DNA from: CAMEON01 sp045643785
Lineage (GTDB): Bacteria; Bacillota; Clostridia; Oscillospirales; CAG-272
DNA length: 28,095 nucleotides
Direction: 5' to 3'
NCBI GenBank assembly: GCA_045643785.1
Contig: JAZRFR010000166.1
Location: 1-28,095 of the forward strand
Program-made: the position numbers and the translations under genes
The notes under the pieces: model-generated
Database searches by the model: none
What the model was told of the DNA's origin: nothing
Seen by the model: the letters and a program-made list of their open reading frames with translations, nothing else
Part shown: positions 15,391 to 22,152 of the stretch, piece after piece
Numbering within the stretch: the stretch's first letter is position 1
Layout of the letters: each line of letters starts with the position of its first letter

Positions 15391-16295
15391 ATACGGATGA
15401 TGTTGGAGAATCCCACCCGTCCCTGTGCGTCGGTGACCTCAGCGCGCACGTAAATCTCGTGGCGCTTGAACTCGTAGGCGGCCTCGGTGATGTTCTCACC
15501 CCGTACCATACGCCCCGACGTCCACACGGCGTTGGACAGGAACGCAACCTTGACGGCGGGAGAGCAGGTCAGCTTGACGGAGGTAGGCGAGACCCGCTCC
15601 AGATGTACCTCGGGGCCCATGGTGGCAAAGAATCTGCCCTGCCGCAGGGCTTCCACCAGCCCTATTTCATCCACGGCATCGGCTTCCACCGCTACCCAGC
15701 CGCGACACTGGTCGCCATCATAGTAGTGGGTGTCGTCGGTAGCCAAGAGGGGCAAAAACAGGCCGTAGGAGGAAATCTGATCCACGATGACCCCCGAATA
15801 GGGGCGGTCGGACATGCCCCAGTCGGAAACCGAATTGTAGATCTCGGTGGCATCAAAGTCGGCGCAGCCCAGGATCTGCTCGGGGGTATTGAGACTCCAG
15901 GCGGGGTGCGCCAGGACAGCCAGACCGCCCGCCTCACGGATGCGATTGACCATATCCCGCACGCGGTCGCGGATGCGGCCGTCGTGGTTCCGCATGTATT
16001 CTTCGGGAATTTCGGGATCGCGGGTCATGCCCACGCCCACGATGTGGTAGGTCTCGGTAACTCCCGTCCACTCGTCCACGCCGTCCACGTTGTACTCACA
16101 GCCCGACAGGATGGTGAGGCCGTTGATTTCACCGCCTTCGCCGTAGACCCAATGGTCGGTCAAAGCGATGGCGTCGTAGCCCGCCTCCTTGTAGATGGCG
16201 GCGACCTCCTCGGGGGTTCTGTGGCCGTCGGAGAGGGTGGTGTGGGTGTGGAGGCCGATCTTCAGGCGGCGCTTACCGGTCATATCTGTAAACAT
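15387..16295 (-). CDS. PHP-domain metallohydrolase (CehA/McbA-like)
   Basis: The protein has 302 residues and starts at ATG 16295, about 12 nt after AAAGGA. It has the PHP metal-binding pattern: LHTHTTLSDGH at residues about 14-24, ALTDHWVYG, an acidic residue in SGCEYNVDGV, VLAHPAWS, and ATDDTHYYDGDQCRGW near residue 195-210. These bind two or three metal ions that hydrolyse phosphoesters or, in CehA-like members, other esters. The last 90 residues form a beta-rich domain (PTSVKLTCSPAVKVAFLSNA to the end), as in CehA/McbA-type proteins. There is no signal peptide. The gene lies 22 bp after the TIM-barrel gene and overlaps the AlkD-like gene by 4 bp. Confidence 0.87.
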   Translation of the reverse strand: MFTDMTGKRRLKIGLHTHTTLSDGHRTPEEVAAIYKEAGYDAIALTDHWVYGEGGEINGLTILSGCEYNVDGVDEWTGVTETYHIVGVGMTRDPEIPEEYMRNHDGRIRDRVRDMVNRIREAGGLAVLAHPAWSLNTPEQILGCADFDATEIYNSVSDWGMSDRPYSGVIVDQISSYGLFLPLLATDDTHYYDGDQCRGWVAVEADAVDEIGLVEALRQGRFFATMGPEVHLERVSPTSVKLTCSPAVKVAFLSNAVWTSGRMVRGENITEAAYEFKRHEIYVRAEVTDAQGRVGFSNIIRI

Positions 16296-16317
16296 AGATG
16301 TAGGAAATCCTTTCGTG

Positions 16318-17358
16318 TCAGTCCTGAATCAGTACGGGGCAATCCTCGTGAGCCTTATAGGCGCGGACGTACTCGCACAGCCAGCGGTAGTAGAGATCCC
16401 CGTGGCCGCCCTTCATGGGCTCGATGTCGCGGCTGTATTCCTGATTGAAATTGTCGGTAAAAATGTACTTCCCGTCGATGCGGTAGAGCTGGGCGCACCA
16501 CTCGTTCCACCAGGTCAGGGTGATGATCTTGGGGTGAGTCGCAAAGGCGGTCTGCCATTGGGCATTCCAGAAGCGCCCGCCCTGTCTGCCGTGGGCGGTG
16601 GCGGTGTTGGACATGTAGGTTTCCTGGGTGGCCACCGACACGCCGACGTGCTCGGGGTTGCCCTCGGTGTCGTAGGACACGGTGGGGGTGTTGTCGGCCT
16701 CCAGATAGCTCCACTGTCCCGTCTTGACCTGTCCCTGCAGACCGTACATGGCGCGGGTGATGAACCGCTCGGTCTCGGAGGTCTTGTAATTCCAATGCAG
16801 AATAAAGGGCTTATTCCCCCAGTAAACAAAGCAGTCCTTCCATTTTTCCACACCGTAGAACTTCTCCCAGAAGGTATCAAAGGCATCCACGGTATTGGGC
16901 CACATGACCACGTAGGGGGTCCTGAGTCCCTCGGCGCGCATCTCGGTGATGGTATCCAGCAGGGCGATGGAGGACCACTCCACGTGGGAGTTCCAGAAGC
17001 GGGTATTCTTCACGGTCTCTCCGCCCACAAAGGTGAAATCCAACACCAAAAAGTCCACGCCCGCATCCTGTAGCATGGTGAGGTTGCGGCGGTGGGCGGC
17101 CTTGTCGGTGCTGCGGTAGTAGCCCTGCGCGGGCTCCGACCAGTAGTGGAAGCGGCCTTCGTCGTTGTGCTGCTCGGTGGCGTTGCCGAAGCCGTACTCG
17201 TCGCTCCAGCCGTACTTTTCGGTGAGCTCGGGGACGTTGGGAACGTCGGTAACAGGGCCGTCACCGCTTCCCAGAACGGCGTTGAACCACATGGTGTAGC
17301 AGATGCCGACGAGGTCGGTGCGGTGAGTAATATCCAGGCCACAGGGTTTCATATCCAT
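16318..17358 (-). CDS. GH99/GH71-like TIM-barrel protein, putative glycosidase
   Basis: The protein has 346 residues. ATG 17358 follows AGGAG with 7-nt spacing. The C-terminal strand LTWWNEWCAQ (residues about 281-290) matches the NSWNEW signature of the WbsX/GH99-like protein elsewhere in this window (2707-3840), and the interior has the same order of elements: TMLQDAGVDFLVLDFTFVGG, YVVMWPNT, VYWGNKPFILHW. It therefore looks like a TIM-barrel enzyme of the GH71/GH99-like group; the overall identity is low and I cannot assign a precise family or substrate. It has no signal peptide. It heads the run PHP, AlkD-like and small membrane protein. Upstream is a repeat-rich stretch, and only a weak promoter (TCGACA, 17 bp, AATAAT on the minus strand near 17380-17408) is visible. 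Confidence 0.72.
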   Translation of the reverse strand: MDMKPCGLDITHRTDLVGICYTMWFNAVLGSGDGPVTDVPNVPELTEKYGWSDEYGFGNATEQHNDEGRFHYWSEPAQGYYRSTDKAAHRRNLTMLQDAGVDFLVLDFTFVGGETVKNTRFWNSHVEWSSIALLDTITEMRAEGLRTPYVVMWPNTVDAFDTFWEKFYGVEKWKDCFVYWGNKPFILHWNYKTSETERFITRAMYGLQGQVKTGQWSYLEADNTPTVSYDTEGNPEHVGVSVATQETYMSNTATAHGRQGGRFWNAQWQTAFATHPKIITLTWWNEWCAQLYRIDGKYIFTDNFNQEYSRDIEPMKGGHGDLYYRWLCEYVRAYKAHEDCPVLIQD

Positions 17359-17417
17359 GGTCGTTCTCCTTTAATTATTAATTTCAAATTTGGGTTTGTC
17401 GAAGGGGAGATGGGGGA

Positions 17418-17572
17418 CTGTCATCCTGAGCGGAACGGAGCGCGCACGAAGTGCCGCGGAGTGGAGTCGAAGGATCTTTTCTGTTAGACGACAGATATTT
17501 CCCGTTCAGTATCCTCAACTTTATGAGAGAAGATCCTTCGACTTGCGCTCCGCGCGGCGCTCAGGATGACAG
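17418..17572. repeat. 155-bp MITE-like inverted-repeat element
   Basis: The element has perfect 15-bp terminal inverted repeats: CTGTCATCCTGAGCG at 17418-17432 and its complement at 17558-17572. A second inner pair, GTCGAAGGATCTT at 17466-17478 and its complement at 17530-17542, shows that each arm is a unit of two conserved words around a variable middle (33 nt on the left, 15 nt on the right). There is no open frame inside. It lies between a TIM-barrel gene and ridA, both read leftward. I see no clear target-site duplication. Together with the partial repeat at 17581-17614 it fills the 267-bp gene-free stretch 17359-17625. Confidence 0.85.
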
Positions 17573-17580
17573 CCCACAAA

Positions 17581-17614
17581 TGGGCAAAGCCCCTGGCCGC
17601 TAAACTGCAATTTA
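17581..17614 (-). repeat. Dispersed hairpin repeat, shortened copy 2
   Basis: The sequence from GGGCAAAGCCCCTGGCCG to TAAACTGCAATTT matches positions 36-66 of the window with few changes and is the complement of part of 27957-27991. The GC stem is incomplete here (only one arm, CCCCTGG, is intact), so it looks like a decayed or truncated copy. Confidence 0.7.
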
Positions 17615-17625
17615 CCGTCTGAACG

Positions 17626-18003
17626 TCACTCCACCAGCGCGATGACCTCGACCTCCACCAGCACGCCCTTGGGCAGGGTTCTCACCGCCACACAGGAGCG
17701 GGCGGGGTTGGAGGTAAAGTAGGTAGCGTAGACCTCGTTGAAGGCCGCGAAATCCGCCATATCCGCCAGGAAGCAGGTGGTTTTGACGGCGTTTGCAAAG
17801 GACGTGCCCGCGGCGGTCAGGACGGCGGAGAGGTTCTTCATGACCTGCTCTGCCTGGTCGCGGATGTTGTCGCCCACCACGGTGCCCGTGGCAGGATCCA
17901 GGGGGATCTGTCCCGAGGTGTAGAGCATGTTGCCGCAGAGAATGGCTTGGGAGTAGGGGCCGATGGCGGCGGGAGCGTCTTGGGTAGAAATCACGGTTCT
18001 CAT
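17626..18003 (-). CDS. ridA: RidA family reactive enamine/imine deaminase
   Basis: The protein has 125 residues, the normal size for RidA (YjgF/YER057c/UK114). ATG 18003 follows AAGGAG with 8-nt spacing. The family signature is clear: APAAIGPYSQA at the N-terminus, SGQIPLDPATG, and NPARSCVAVRTLPKGVLVEVEVIA with Arg102, the residue that binds the substrate carboxylate in RidA. It removes 2-aminoacrylate and similar reactive intermediates formed by PLP enzymes, acting as a cytoplasmic trimer. It has its own promoter and is probably transcribed alone or reads into the repeat-rich stretch downstream. Confidence 0.95.
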   Translation of the reverse strand: MRTVISTQDAPAAIGPYSQAILCGNMLYTSGQIPLDPATGTVVGDNIRDQAEQVMKNLSAVLTAAGTSFANAVKTTCFLADMADFAAFNEVYATYFTSNPARSCVAVRTLPKGVLVEVEVIALVE

Positions 18004-18050
18004 TATATGGTCTCCTTTTCAGGTATTTTTCATTTTCCTCCGAAAGGCTC

Positions 18051-18079
18051 TTGCAATTCCTCTCGGTTTTTGCTATAAT
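18051..18079 (+). promoter_or_regulatory. Promoter of nrdG
   Basis: TTGCAA at 18051-18056 and TATAAT at 18074-18079 are 17 bp apart. Transcription should start near 18086, giving a leader of about 84 nt. I see no good NrdR box here. Confidence 0.75.
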
Positions 18080-18100
18080 AAAGGAAATCCCTCTTTTCTC

Positions 18101-18129
18101 ATTATAGCATATTTTTCACCGTAACGCAA
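18101..18129 (-). promoter_or_regulatory. Promoter of ridA
   Basis: On the minus strand TTGCGT (complement of 18124-18129) and TATAAT (complement of 18101-18106) are 17 bp apart. It faces the nrdG promoter: the two -10 boxes point at each other with 21 bp between them. Confidence 0.75.
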
Positions 18130-18169
18130 GAGATATTTTAAAAATAACAACTGATAGAAGGAGCCCTTT

Positions 18170-18865
18170 ATGCTCATCAAAGGCCTGCAAAAGCTCACCC
18201 TACTGGATTTTCCCGATAAAATGGCCTGCACGGTTTTCACCTTCGGGTGCAATTTCCGCTGTCCTTTCTGCCATAACGCTTCCCTGGTCCTCGCGGATCG
18301 CGCCACCGAGGAGGCCATGCCCGAGGAGGAATTCTTCCACTTCCTGTCCCGTCGCAAGGGTATTCTGGAGGGCGTCTGCGTCACGGGCGGCGAGCCCACC
18401 CTCCAGCCCGATCTGCCCGCCTTCCTTGCCCGCATCAAGGCCATGGGCTACGCCGTCAAGCTGGACACCAACGGCTACCGCCCCGCCGTTCTGAAGGCGC
18501 TGGTGGAGGCAGGGCTCGTGGACTACGTCGCCATGGATATCAAGAATTCCCTGCCCCGCTACGGCGAGACCGTGGGCATACGGAGCTTTGATACCGCCCC
18601 CATCGAGGAAAGCATAGACTTCCTTATGGAGGGGCGCGTCCCCTTTGAATTCCGTACCACCCTCGTCCGCGGCCTCCATACCCCCGATAGCATCCGGGAC
18701 ATGGGCAAGCGGACAGCCGGCAAGGAAAAGTTCTTCCTCCAGACCTTTGAGGATTCGGGAGATCTCATCGGAGAGGGGCTTGGCGCCTTTACACCCACCG
18801 AGACCGCCGAGATACTGGACACCCTCCGCATATATGTACCAAATGCACAAATCCGAGGGGAGTAA
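18170..18865 (+). CDS. nrdG: Anaerobic ribonucleotide reductase activating protein, radical SAM
   Basis: The protein has 231 residues. ATG 18170 follows AAGGAG with 6-nt spacing. It is a radical SAM activase that puts the glycyl radical on NrdD. The cluster-binding CxxxCxxC is Cys27, Cys31 and Cys34 (FGCNFRCPFCHNAS). SAM-binding GGEPTLQPDLPAFL follows, then KLDTNGYRPAVLKALVE and DYVAMDIKNSLPRYGETVG. The length and the LQKLTLLDFPDKMACTVFTF start fit the longer NrdG subgroup (TIGR02495) rather than the short enterobacterial form. It lies 237 bp upstream of nrdD in the same direction, and that gap holds NrdR boxes and a new promoter, so the two are probably expressed from separate but overlapping transcripts. 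Confidence 0.95.
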   Translation: MLIKGLQKLTLLDFPDKMACTVFTFGCNFRCPFCHNASLVLADRATEEAMPEEEFFHFLSRRKGILEGVCVTGGEPTLQPDLPAFLARIKAMGYAVKLDTNGYRPAVLKALVEAGLVDYVAMDIKNSLPRYGETVGIRSFDTAPIEESIDFLMEGRVPFEFRTTLVRGLHTPDSIRDMGKRTAGKEKFFLQTFEDSGDLIGEGLGAFTPTETAEILDTLRIYVPNAQIRGE

Positions 18866-18911
18866 CACTATATATAGTGCCAAAATTCGAATTTTTCCCA
18901 ATATTTTGTGT
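18865..18911 (+). promoter_or_regulatory. Pair of NrdR boxes upstream of nrdD
   Basis: Box 1 is 18865-18880 (ACACTATATATAGTGC, with a perfect 14-bp palindrome inside) and box 2 is 18896-18911 (TCCCAATATTTTGTGT). Box 2 agrees with the NrdR consensus acaCwAtATaTwgtgt at 13 of 16 positions. The starts are 31 bp apart, which is three helical turns, the known spacing for NrdR pairs. Box 2 ends 8 bp before the -35 box of nrdD. The NrdR gene itself is not in this window. Confidence 0.85.
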
Positions 18912-18919
18912 TTTCCCTA

Positions 18920-18948
18920 TTGACAAAACCCTTTCGATGTTGTATACT
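18920..18948 (+). promoter_or_regulatory. Promoter of nrdD
   Basis: TTGACA at 18920-18925 and TATACT at 18943-18948 are 17 bp apart. Transcription should begin near 18955, so the mRNA has a leader of about 148 nt. In the leader, GAGGGTTCG (18967-18975) can pair with CGAGCCCTC (19016-19024), and a T run follows at 19032-19037. Confidence 0.85.
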
Positions 18949-19102
18949 ATGTGTACGCTTCATCGGGAGGGTTCGACTTTTTTCGTGCCCAAGACCGCGA
19001 CGCACCGCTCATTCCCGAGCCCTCGTCACGGTTTTTTCATGGAAACGAAGGGCCGATCTCCCCGTATCATACATACCATTTCATATCAAAGGAGGACAAC
19101 CC

Positions 19103-21493
19103 ATGTATACCGTACTGAAACGCGACGGACGCATCATCAATTTCGACATTCAGAAGATCGCAAACGCTATCAAGCTGGCCTTTGACGCTCAGGAGCGCAA
19201 CTATAACCAGGATATCATCGACTTCCTCGCCCTCAAGGTCACCGCTGACTTCGAGCCCAAGATCAAGGATCACTCCATCTCGGTGGAGGACATCCAGGAC
19301 AGCGTGGAGAAGGTTCTGATTCAGGCGGGCTACGACGACGTGGCCAAGGCCTACATCATCTACCGCCGTCAGCACGAAAAAATGCGTAACGTCAACGCCA
19401 CCATGCTGGACTACAAGTCCATCGTGGACTCCTACCTCAAGGTAGCCGACTGGCGTGTTAAGGAGAACTCCACCGTCACCTACTCCGTAGGCGGTCTGAT
19501 CCTCTCCAACTCCGGCGCCATCACCGCCAACTACTGGCTCTCCGAGGTCTACGACGACGAGATCGCCAACGCCCACCGCAACGCCGACATCCACATCCAC
19601 GACCTGTCCATGCTGACCGGTTACTGCGCAGGTTGGTCCCTCAAGCAGCTCATCCAGGAGGGTCTCGGCGGCATCACCGGCAAGATCACCTCCGCTCCCG
19701 CCAAGCACCTGGCTACCCTCTGCAACCAGATGGTCAACTTCCTGGGTATCATGCAGAACGAGTGGGCCGGCGCGCAGGCCTTCTCCTCCTTCGACACCTA
19801 CCTGGCTCCCTTCGTCAAGGTGGACAATCTCTCCTACGACCAGGTCAAGAAGTGCGTGGAGTCCTTCATTTACGGCGTGAATACCCCCTCCCGTTGGGGT
19901 ACCCAGGCTCCCTTCTCCAACATCACCCTGGACTGGACGGTTCCCAATGATCTGGCCGAGCTCAACGCCATCGTGGGCGGCAAGGAGATGGACTTCAAGT
20001 ACAAGGACTGTAAGCGCGAAATGGACATGGTCAACAAGGCCTTCATCGAGACCATGATCGAGGGCGACGCCAACGGCCGCGGCTTCCAGTATCCCATCCC
20101 CACCTACTCCATCACCCGTGACTTCGACTGGTCCGAAACCGAGAACAACAAGCTGCTCTTCGAGATGACCGCCAAGTACGGTACTCCCTACTTCTCCAAC
20201 TACATCAACAGCGATATGGCTCCCTCCGACGTCCGCTCCATGTGCTGCCGTCTGCGCCTTGACCTCCGCGAGCTCCGCAAGAAGTCGGGTGGCTTCTTCG
20301 GCTCGGGTGAGTCTACCGGTTCCGTGGGCGTTGTCACCATCAACATGCCCCGCATCGCTTACCTGGCCGCCGACGAGGCTGACTTCTACAAGCGCCTGGA
20401 TCGCATGCTGGACATCTCCGCCCGCTCCCTGAAAATCAAGCGCGAGGTTATTACCCGCCTCATGGGCGAGGGTCTGTACCCCTACACCCGCCGCTACCTC
20501 GGCACCTTCGCCAACCACTTCTCCACCATCGGTCTGGTGGGTATGAACGAAGTCGGTCTCAACGCCAAGTGGCTCCGCAAGGATATGACCCACCCCGAGA
20601 CCCAGGAGTTCACCAAGAAGGTTCTGACCCACATGAAAGACCGTCTCTCCGACTATCAGGAGCAGTACGGCGACCTCTACAACCTGGAGGCTACTCCTGC
20701 CGAGTCCACCTCCTTCCGTCTGGCCAAGCACGACCGCAAGTTCTACCCCGACATCATCACCGCCGCCGAGGCTGACGAGGGCAAGACTCCCTACTACACC
20801 AACTCCTCTCACCTCCCCGTTGGCTACACCGACGACATCTTCGCCGCTCTGGACATTCAGGACGAGCTGCAGACCCTCTACACCTCGGGTACCGTCTTCC
20901 ACGCCTTCCTGGGCGAGAAGCTGCCCTCCTGGAAGAGCGCCGCGACCCTGGTTCGCACCATTGCCGAGAACTACAAGCTGCCCTACTACACCATGTCTCC
21001 CACCTACAGCGTGTGCAAGACCCACGGCTACATCGCGGGCGAGCAGTACACCTGCCCCGAGTGCGGTGAGAAAACCGAGGTATACAGCCGTATCACCGGT
21101 TACTACCGTCCCGTTCAGAACTGGAACGACGGTAAGTCCGCCGAGTTCAAGGCTCGTAAGGTCTACGTTCAGGAGAAGCTCACCGGCAAGCAGCCCCTCT
21201 CGGAGTACGCCCCTGCCGAGGCCGCCGAGACCGTCACCGTCTGCGACGCTCCCGCCGCTCCCACTCAGGCCATCCTCTTCACCACCGCCACCTGCCCCAA
21301 CTGCAAGGCCGCCGGTATGTTCCTGGACAAGGCCGGTGTCGCCTACGACAAGCTGATCGTGAGCGAGGAGAACAAGGATCTGGTGGCCAAGTACGGCGTC
21401 AAGCAGGCTCCTACCCTGGTGGTTGTTTCCGGCGACGAGTTTGAGACCATCGCAAACCTCTCCAACATCAAGGCTTACGCTGAGAAGAAGTAA
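19103..21493 (+). CDS. nrdD: Class III anaerobic ribonucleoside-triphosphate reductase with fused glutaredoxin-like domain
   Basis: The protein has 796 residues. ATG 19103 follows AAAGGAGG with 7-nt spacing; the frame is open upstream to 18908, but that covers the promoter. It reduces NTPs to dNTPs without oxygen. Residues about 1-95 are an ATP-cone (MYTVLKRDGRIINFDIQKI), the allosteric site. The barrel core holds the active-site segment DVRSMCCRLRLD and GFFGSGESTGSVGVVTINMP. The zinc-binding end has Cys638, His641 and CPEC at 651-654, and the glycyl radical motif is RITGYYRP with Gly666. After a proline/alanine linker (about 698-721), residues 722-796 form a redoxin domain with CPNC at 731-734 (ILFTTATCPNCKAAGMFLDK) and the cis-Pro segment KQAPTLVVV. 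The fusion suggests dithiol rather than formate reduction. Confidence 0.95.
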   Translation: MYTVLKRDGRIINFDIQKIANAIKLAFDAQERNYNQDIIDFLALKVTADFEPKIKDHSISVEDIQDSVEKVLIQAGYDDVAKAYIIYRRQHEKMRNVNATMLDYKSIVDSYLKVADWRVKENSTVTYSVGGLILSNSGAITANYWLSEVYDDEIANAHRNADIHIHDLSMLTGYCAGWSLKQLIQEGLGGITGKITSAPAKHLATLCNQMVNFLGIMQNEWAGAQAFSSFDTYLAPFVKVDNLSYDQVKKCVESFIYGVNTPSRWGTQAPFSNITLDWTVPNDLAELNAIVGGKEMDFKYKDCKREMDMVNKAFIETMIEGDANGRGFQYPIPTYSITRDFDWSETENNKLLFEMTAKYGTPYFSNYINSDMAPSDVRSMCCRLRLDLRELRKKSGGFFGSGESTGSVGVVTINMPRIAYLAADEADFYKRLDRMLDISARSLKIKREVITRLMGEGLYPYTRRYLGTFANHFSTIGLVGMNEVGLNAKWLRKDMTHPETQEFTKKVLTHMKDRLSDYQEQYGDLYNLEATPAESTSFRLAKHDRKFYPDIITAAEADEGKTPYYTNSSHLPVGYTDDIFAALDIQDELQTLYTSGTVFHAFLGEKLPSWKSAATLVRTIAENYKLPYYTMSPTYSVCKTHGYIAGEQYTCPECGEKTEVYSRITGYYRPVQNWNDGKSAEFKARKVYVQEKLTGKQPLSEYAPAEAAETVTVCDAPAAPTQAILFTTATCPNCKAAGMFLDKAGVAYDKLIVSEENKDLVAKYGVKQAPTLVVVSGDEFETIANLSNIKAYAEKK

Positions 21494-21513
21494 CCAGGGC
21501 TCTCCCCTCATTC

Positions 21514-21587
21514 GGTAGGGGCGCACCTATGTGGGCGCCCTCGCCGATTTTCAAAATTTCGGGCGCACACACAGGTGCGCCCCTACC
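21514..21587. repeat. 74-bp hairpin repeat downstream of nrdD
   Basis: GGTAGGGGCGCACCT at 21514-21528 is matched by its exact complement at 21573-21587, and a further inner pair (GTGGGCGCCC at 21531-21540 against GGGCGCACAC at 21561-21570) has one mismatch. The hairpin has no T run, so it is more like a short palindromic repeat than a simple terminator, although it may slow RNA decay at the 3' end of nrdD. Confidence 0.8.
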
Positions 21588-21614
21588 CGTAATTATACAG
21601 CCAAACAAATGAAC

Positions 21615-21638
21615 AAGGGGCTCCGTTGTGGGCCCCTT
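21615..21638 (+). terminator. Hairpin before the micro-gene cassette, possible terminator
   Basis: AAGGGGC (21615-21621) pairs with GCCCCTT (21632-21638). It is followed by CTTAAGGAG, which contains the ribosome site of the first micro-gene rather than a T run. It may end the nrdD transcript partly, or act as a processing point. Confidence 0.4.
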
Positions 21639-21652
21639 CTTAAGGAGTCACC

Positions 21653-21784
21653 ATGGATAGAAAAAGGAAAATTCTTCATGCCATTGTTCTGTCACTTGAA
21701 ATTCTTTGCGTTCTTCTTTCTCTTTTGGGAATTTGGATACTAGGTACCTTAACCAATTGGAATTGGAGTTATTTTTTGCAGTGA
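21653..21784 (+). CDS. Membrane micropeptide 1 (43 residues)
   Basis: ATG 21653 is 5 nt after AAGGAG. The peptide begins with a basic cap (MDRKRK), has one hydrophobic segment at about 7-32 (ILHAIVLSLEILCVLLSLLG, then IWILG) and ends in an aromatic tail (TNWNWSYFLQ). By the positive-inside rule the N-terminus should be in the cytoplasm. I know no family for it. The base composition is much more AT-rich than nrdD. It is the first of three tandem small genes, each with its own ribosome site, which is the main evidence that they are genes. Confidence 0.65.
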   Translation: MDRKRKILHAIVLSLEILCVLLSLLGIWILGTLTNWNWSYFLQ

Positions 21785-21838
21785 CCATTGGATTTGACAA
21801 ATTCTTCTCAACAAAACCAAAATTCGAAAGGAAATCAT

Positions 21839-21967
21839 ATGCTTATGTCCAAGCAAAAGAAAACCGATACTCCTAAAGAATATATATCCAAAACAGAAAC
21901 GAAGTTGATCATCGCCGAGCTTCTCCTTCTCCTCCCCATTATTTTCTTTCTTTTCTGGCTTTTTTGA
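21839..21967 (+). CDS. Membrane micropeptide 2 (42 residues)
   Basis: ATG 21839 is preceded by AAAGGA with 6-7 nt spacing; a second ATG is two codons later. The N-terminal half is charged (MSKQKKTDTPKEYISKTETK) and the C-terminal half is one hydrophobic segment at about 23-42 (LIIAELLLLLPIIFFLFWLF) that runs to the last residue, the layout of a tail-anchored or single-pass peptide. No family is recognised. The stop codon is 18 bp before the next start. AT-rich like its neighbours. Confidence 0.62.
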   Translation: MLMSKQKKTDTPKEYISKTETKLIIAELLLLLPIIFFLFWLF

Positions 21968-21985
21968 CACGGAGGTATTCATCAC

Positions 21986-22150
21986 ATGACAAAAACGGTT
22001 GCTAATGTCATCGTATTCACGATTCTCGCCTTTTTGGTACTGTGTTTTGTTCTTTTTGCGGATCTCCTAGTGAGTCTTATTTTTCCTGAACATGGCCCGA
22101 AGCTGTTCATGCTTCTGGGCGAACTACTGAATCCATCATCACGAGGTTGA
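21986..22150 (+). CDS. Membrane micropeptide 3 (54 residues)
   Basis: ATG 21986 follows GGAGG with 10-nt spacing. One long hydrophobic segment spans about residues 5-33 (VANVIVFTILAFLVLCFVLF, then ADLLVSLIF), followed by a short amphipathic tail (PEHGPKLFMLLGELLNPSSR). No family is recognised. The stop codon is 2 bp before the ATG of the TrxB-like gene, whose GAGG ribosome site lies inside the end of this gene, so the two are probably translated together. Confidence 0.65.
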   Translation: MTKTVANVIVFTILAFLVLCFVLFADLLVSLIFPEHGPKLFMLLGELLNPSSRG

Positions 22151-22152
22151 AT

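Noticed and set aside
17359..17625. A transposase or insertion sequence in the repeat-rich gap
   Set aside because: No frame with transposase motifs exists there. The inverted repeats enclose only 155 bp of non-coding sequence.
18908..19102. N-terminal extension of nrdD by 65 codons
   Set aside because: The extension covers the -35 and -10 boxes and has no ribosome site, while ATG 19103 has AAAGGAGG and begins exactly with the ATP-cone motif.
19067..21526. Open frame of 819 codons on the minus strand
   Set aside because: It is antisense to nrdD over its full length. The composition is an extreme run of Val, Gly, Leu and Glu typical of the shadow of a strongly codon-biased gene.
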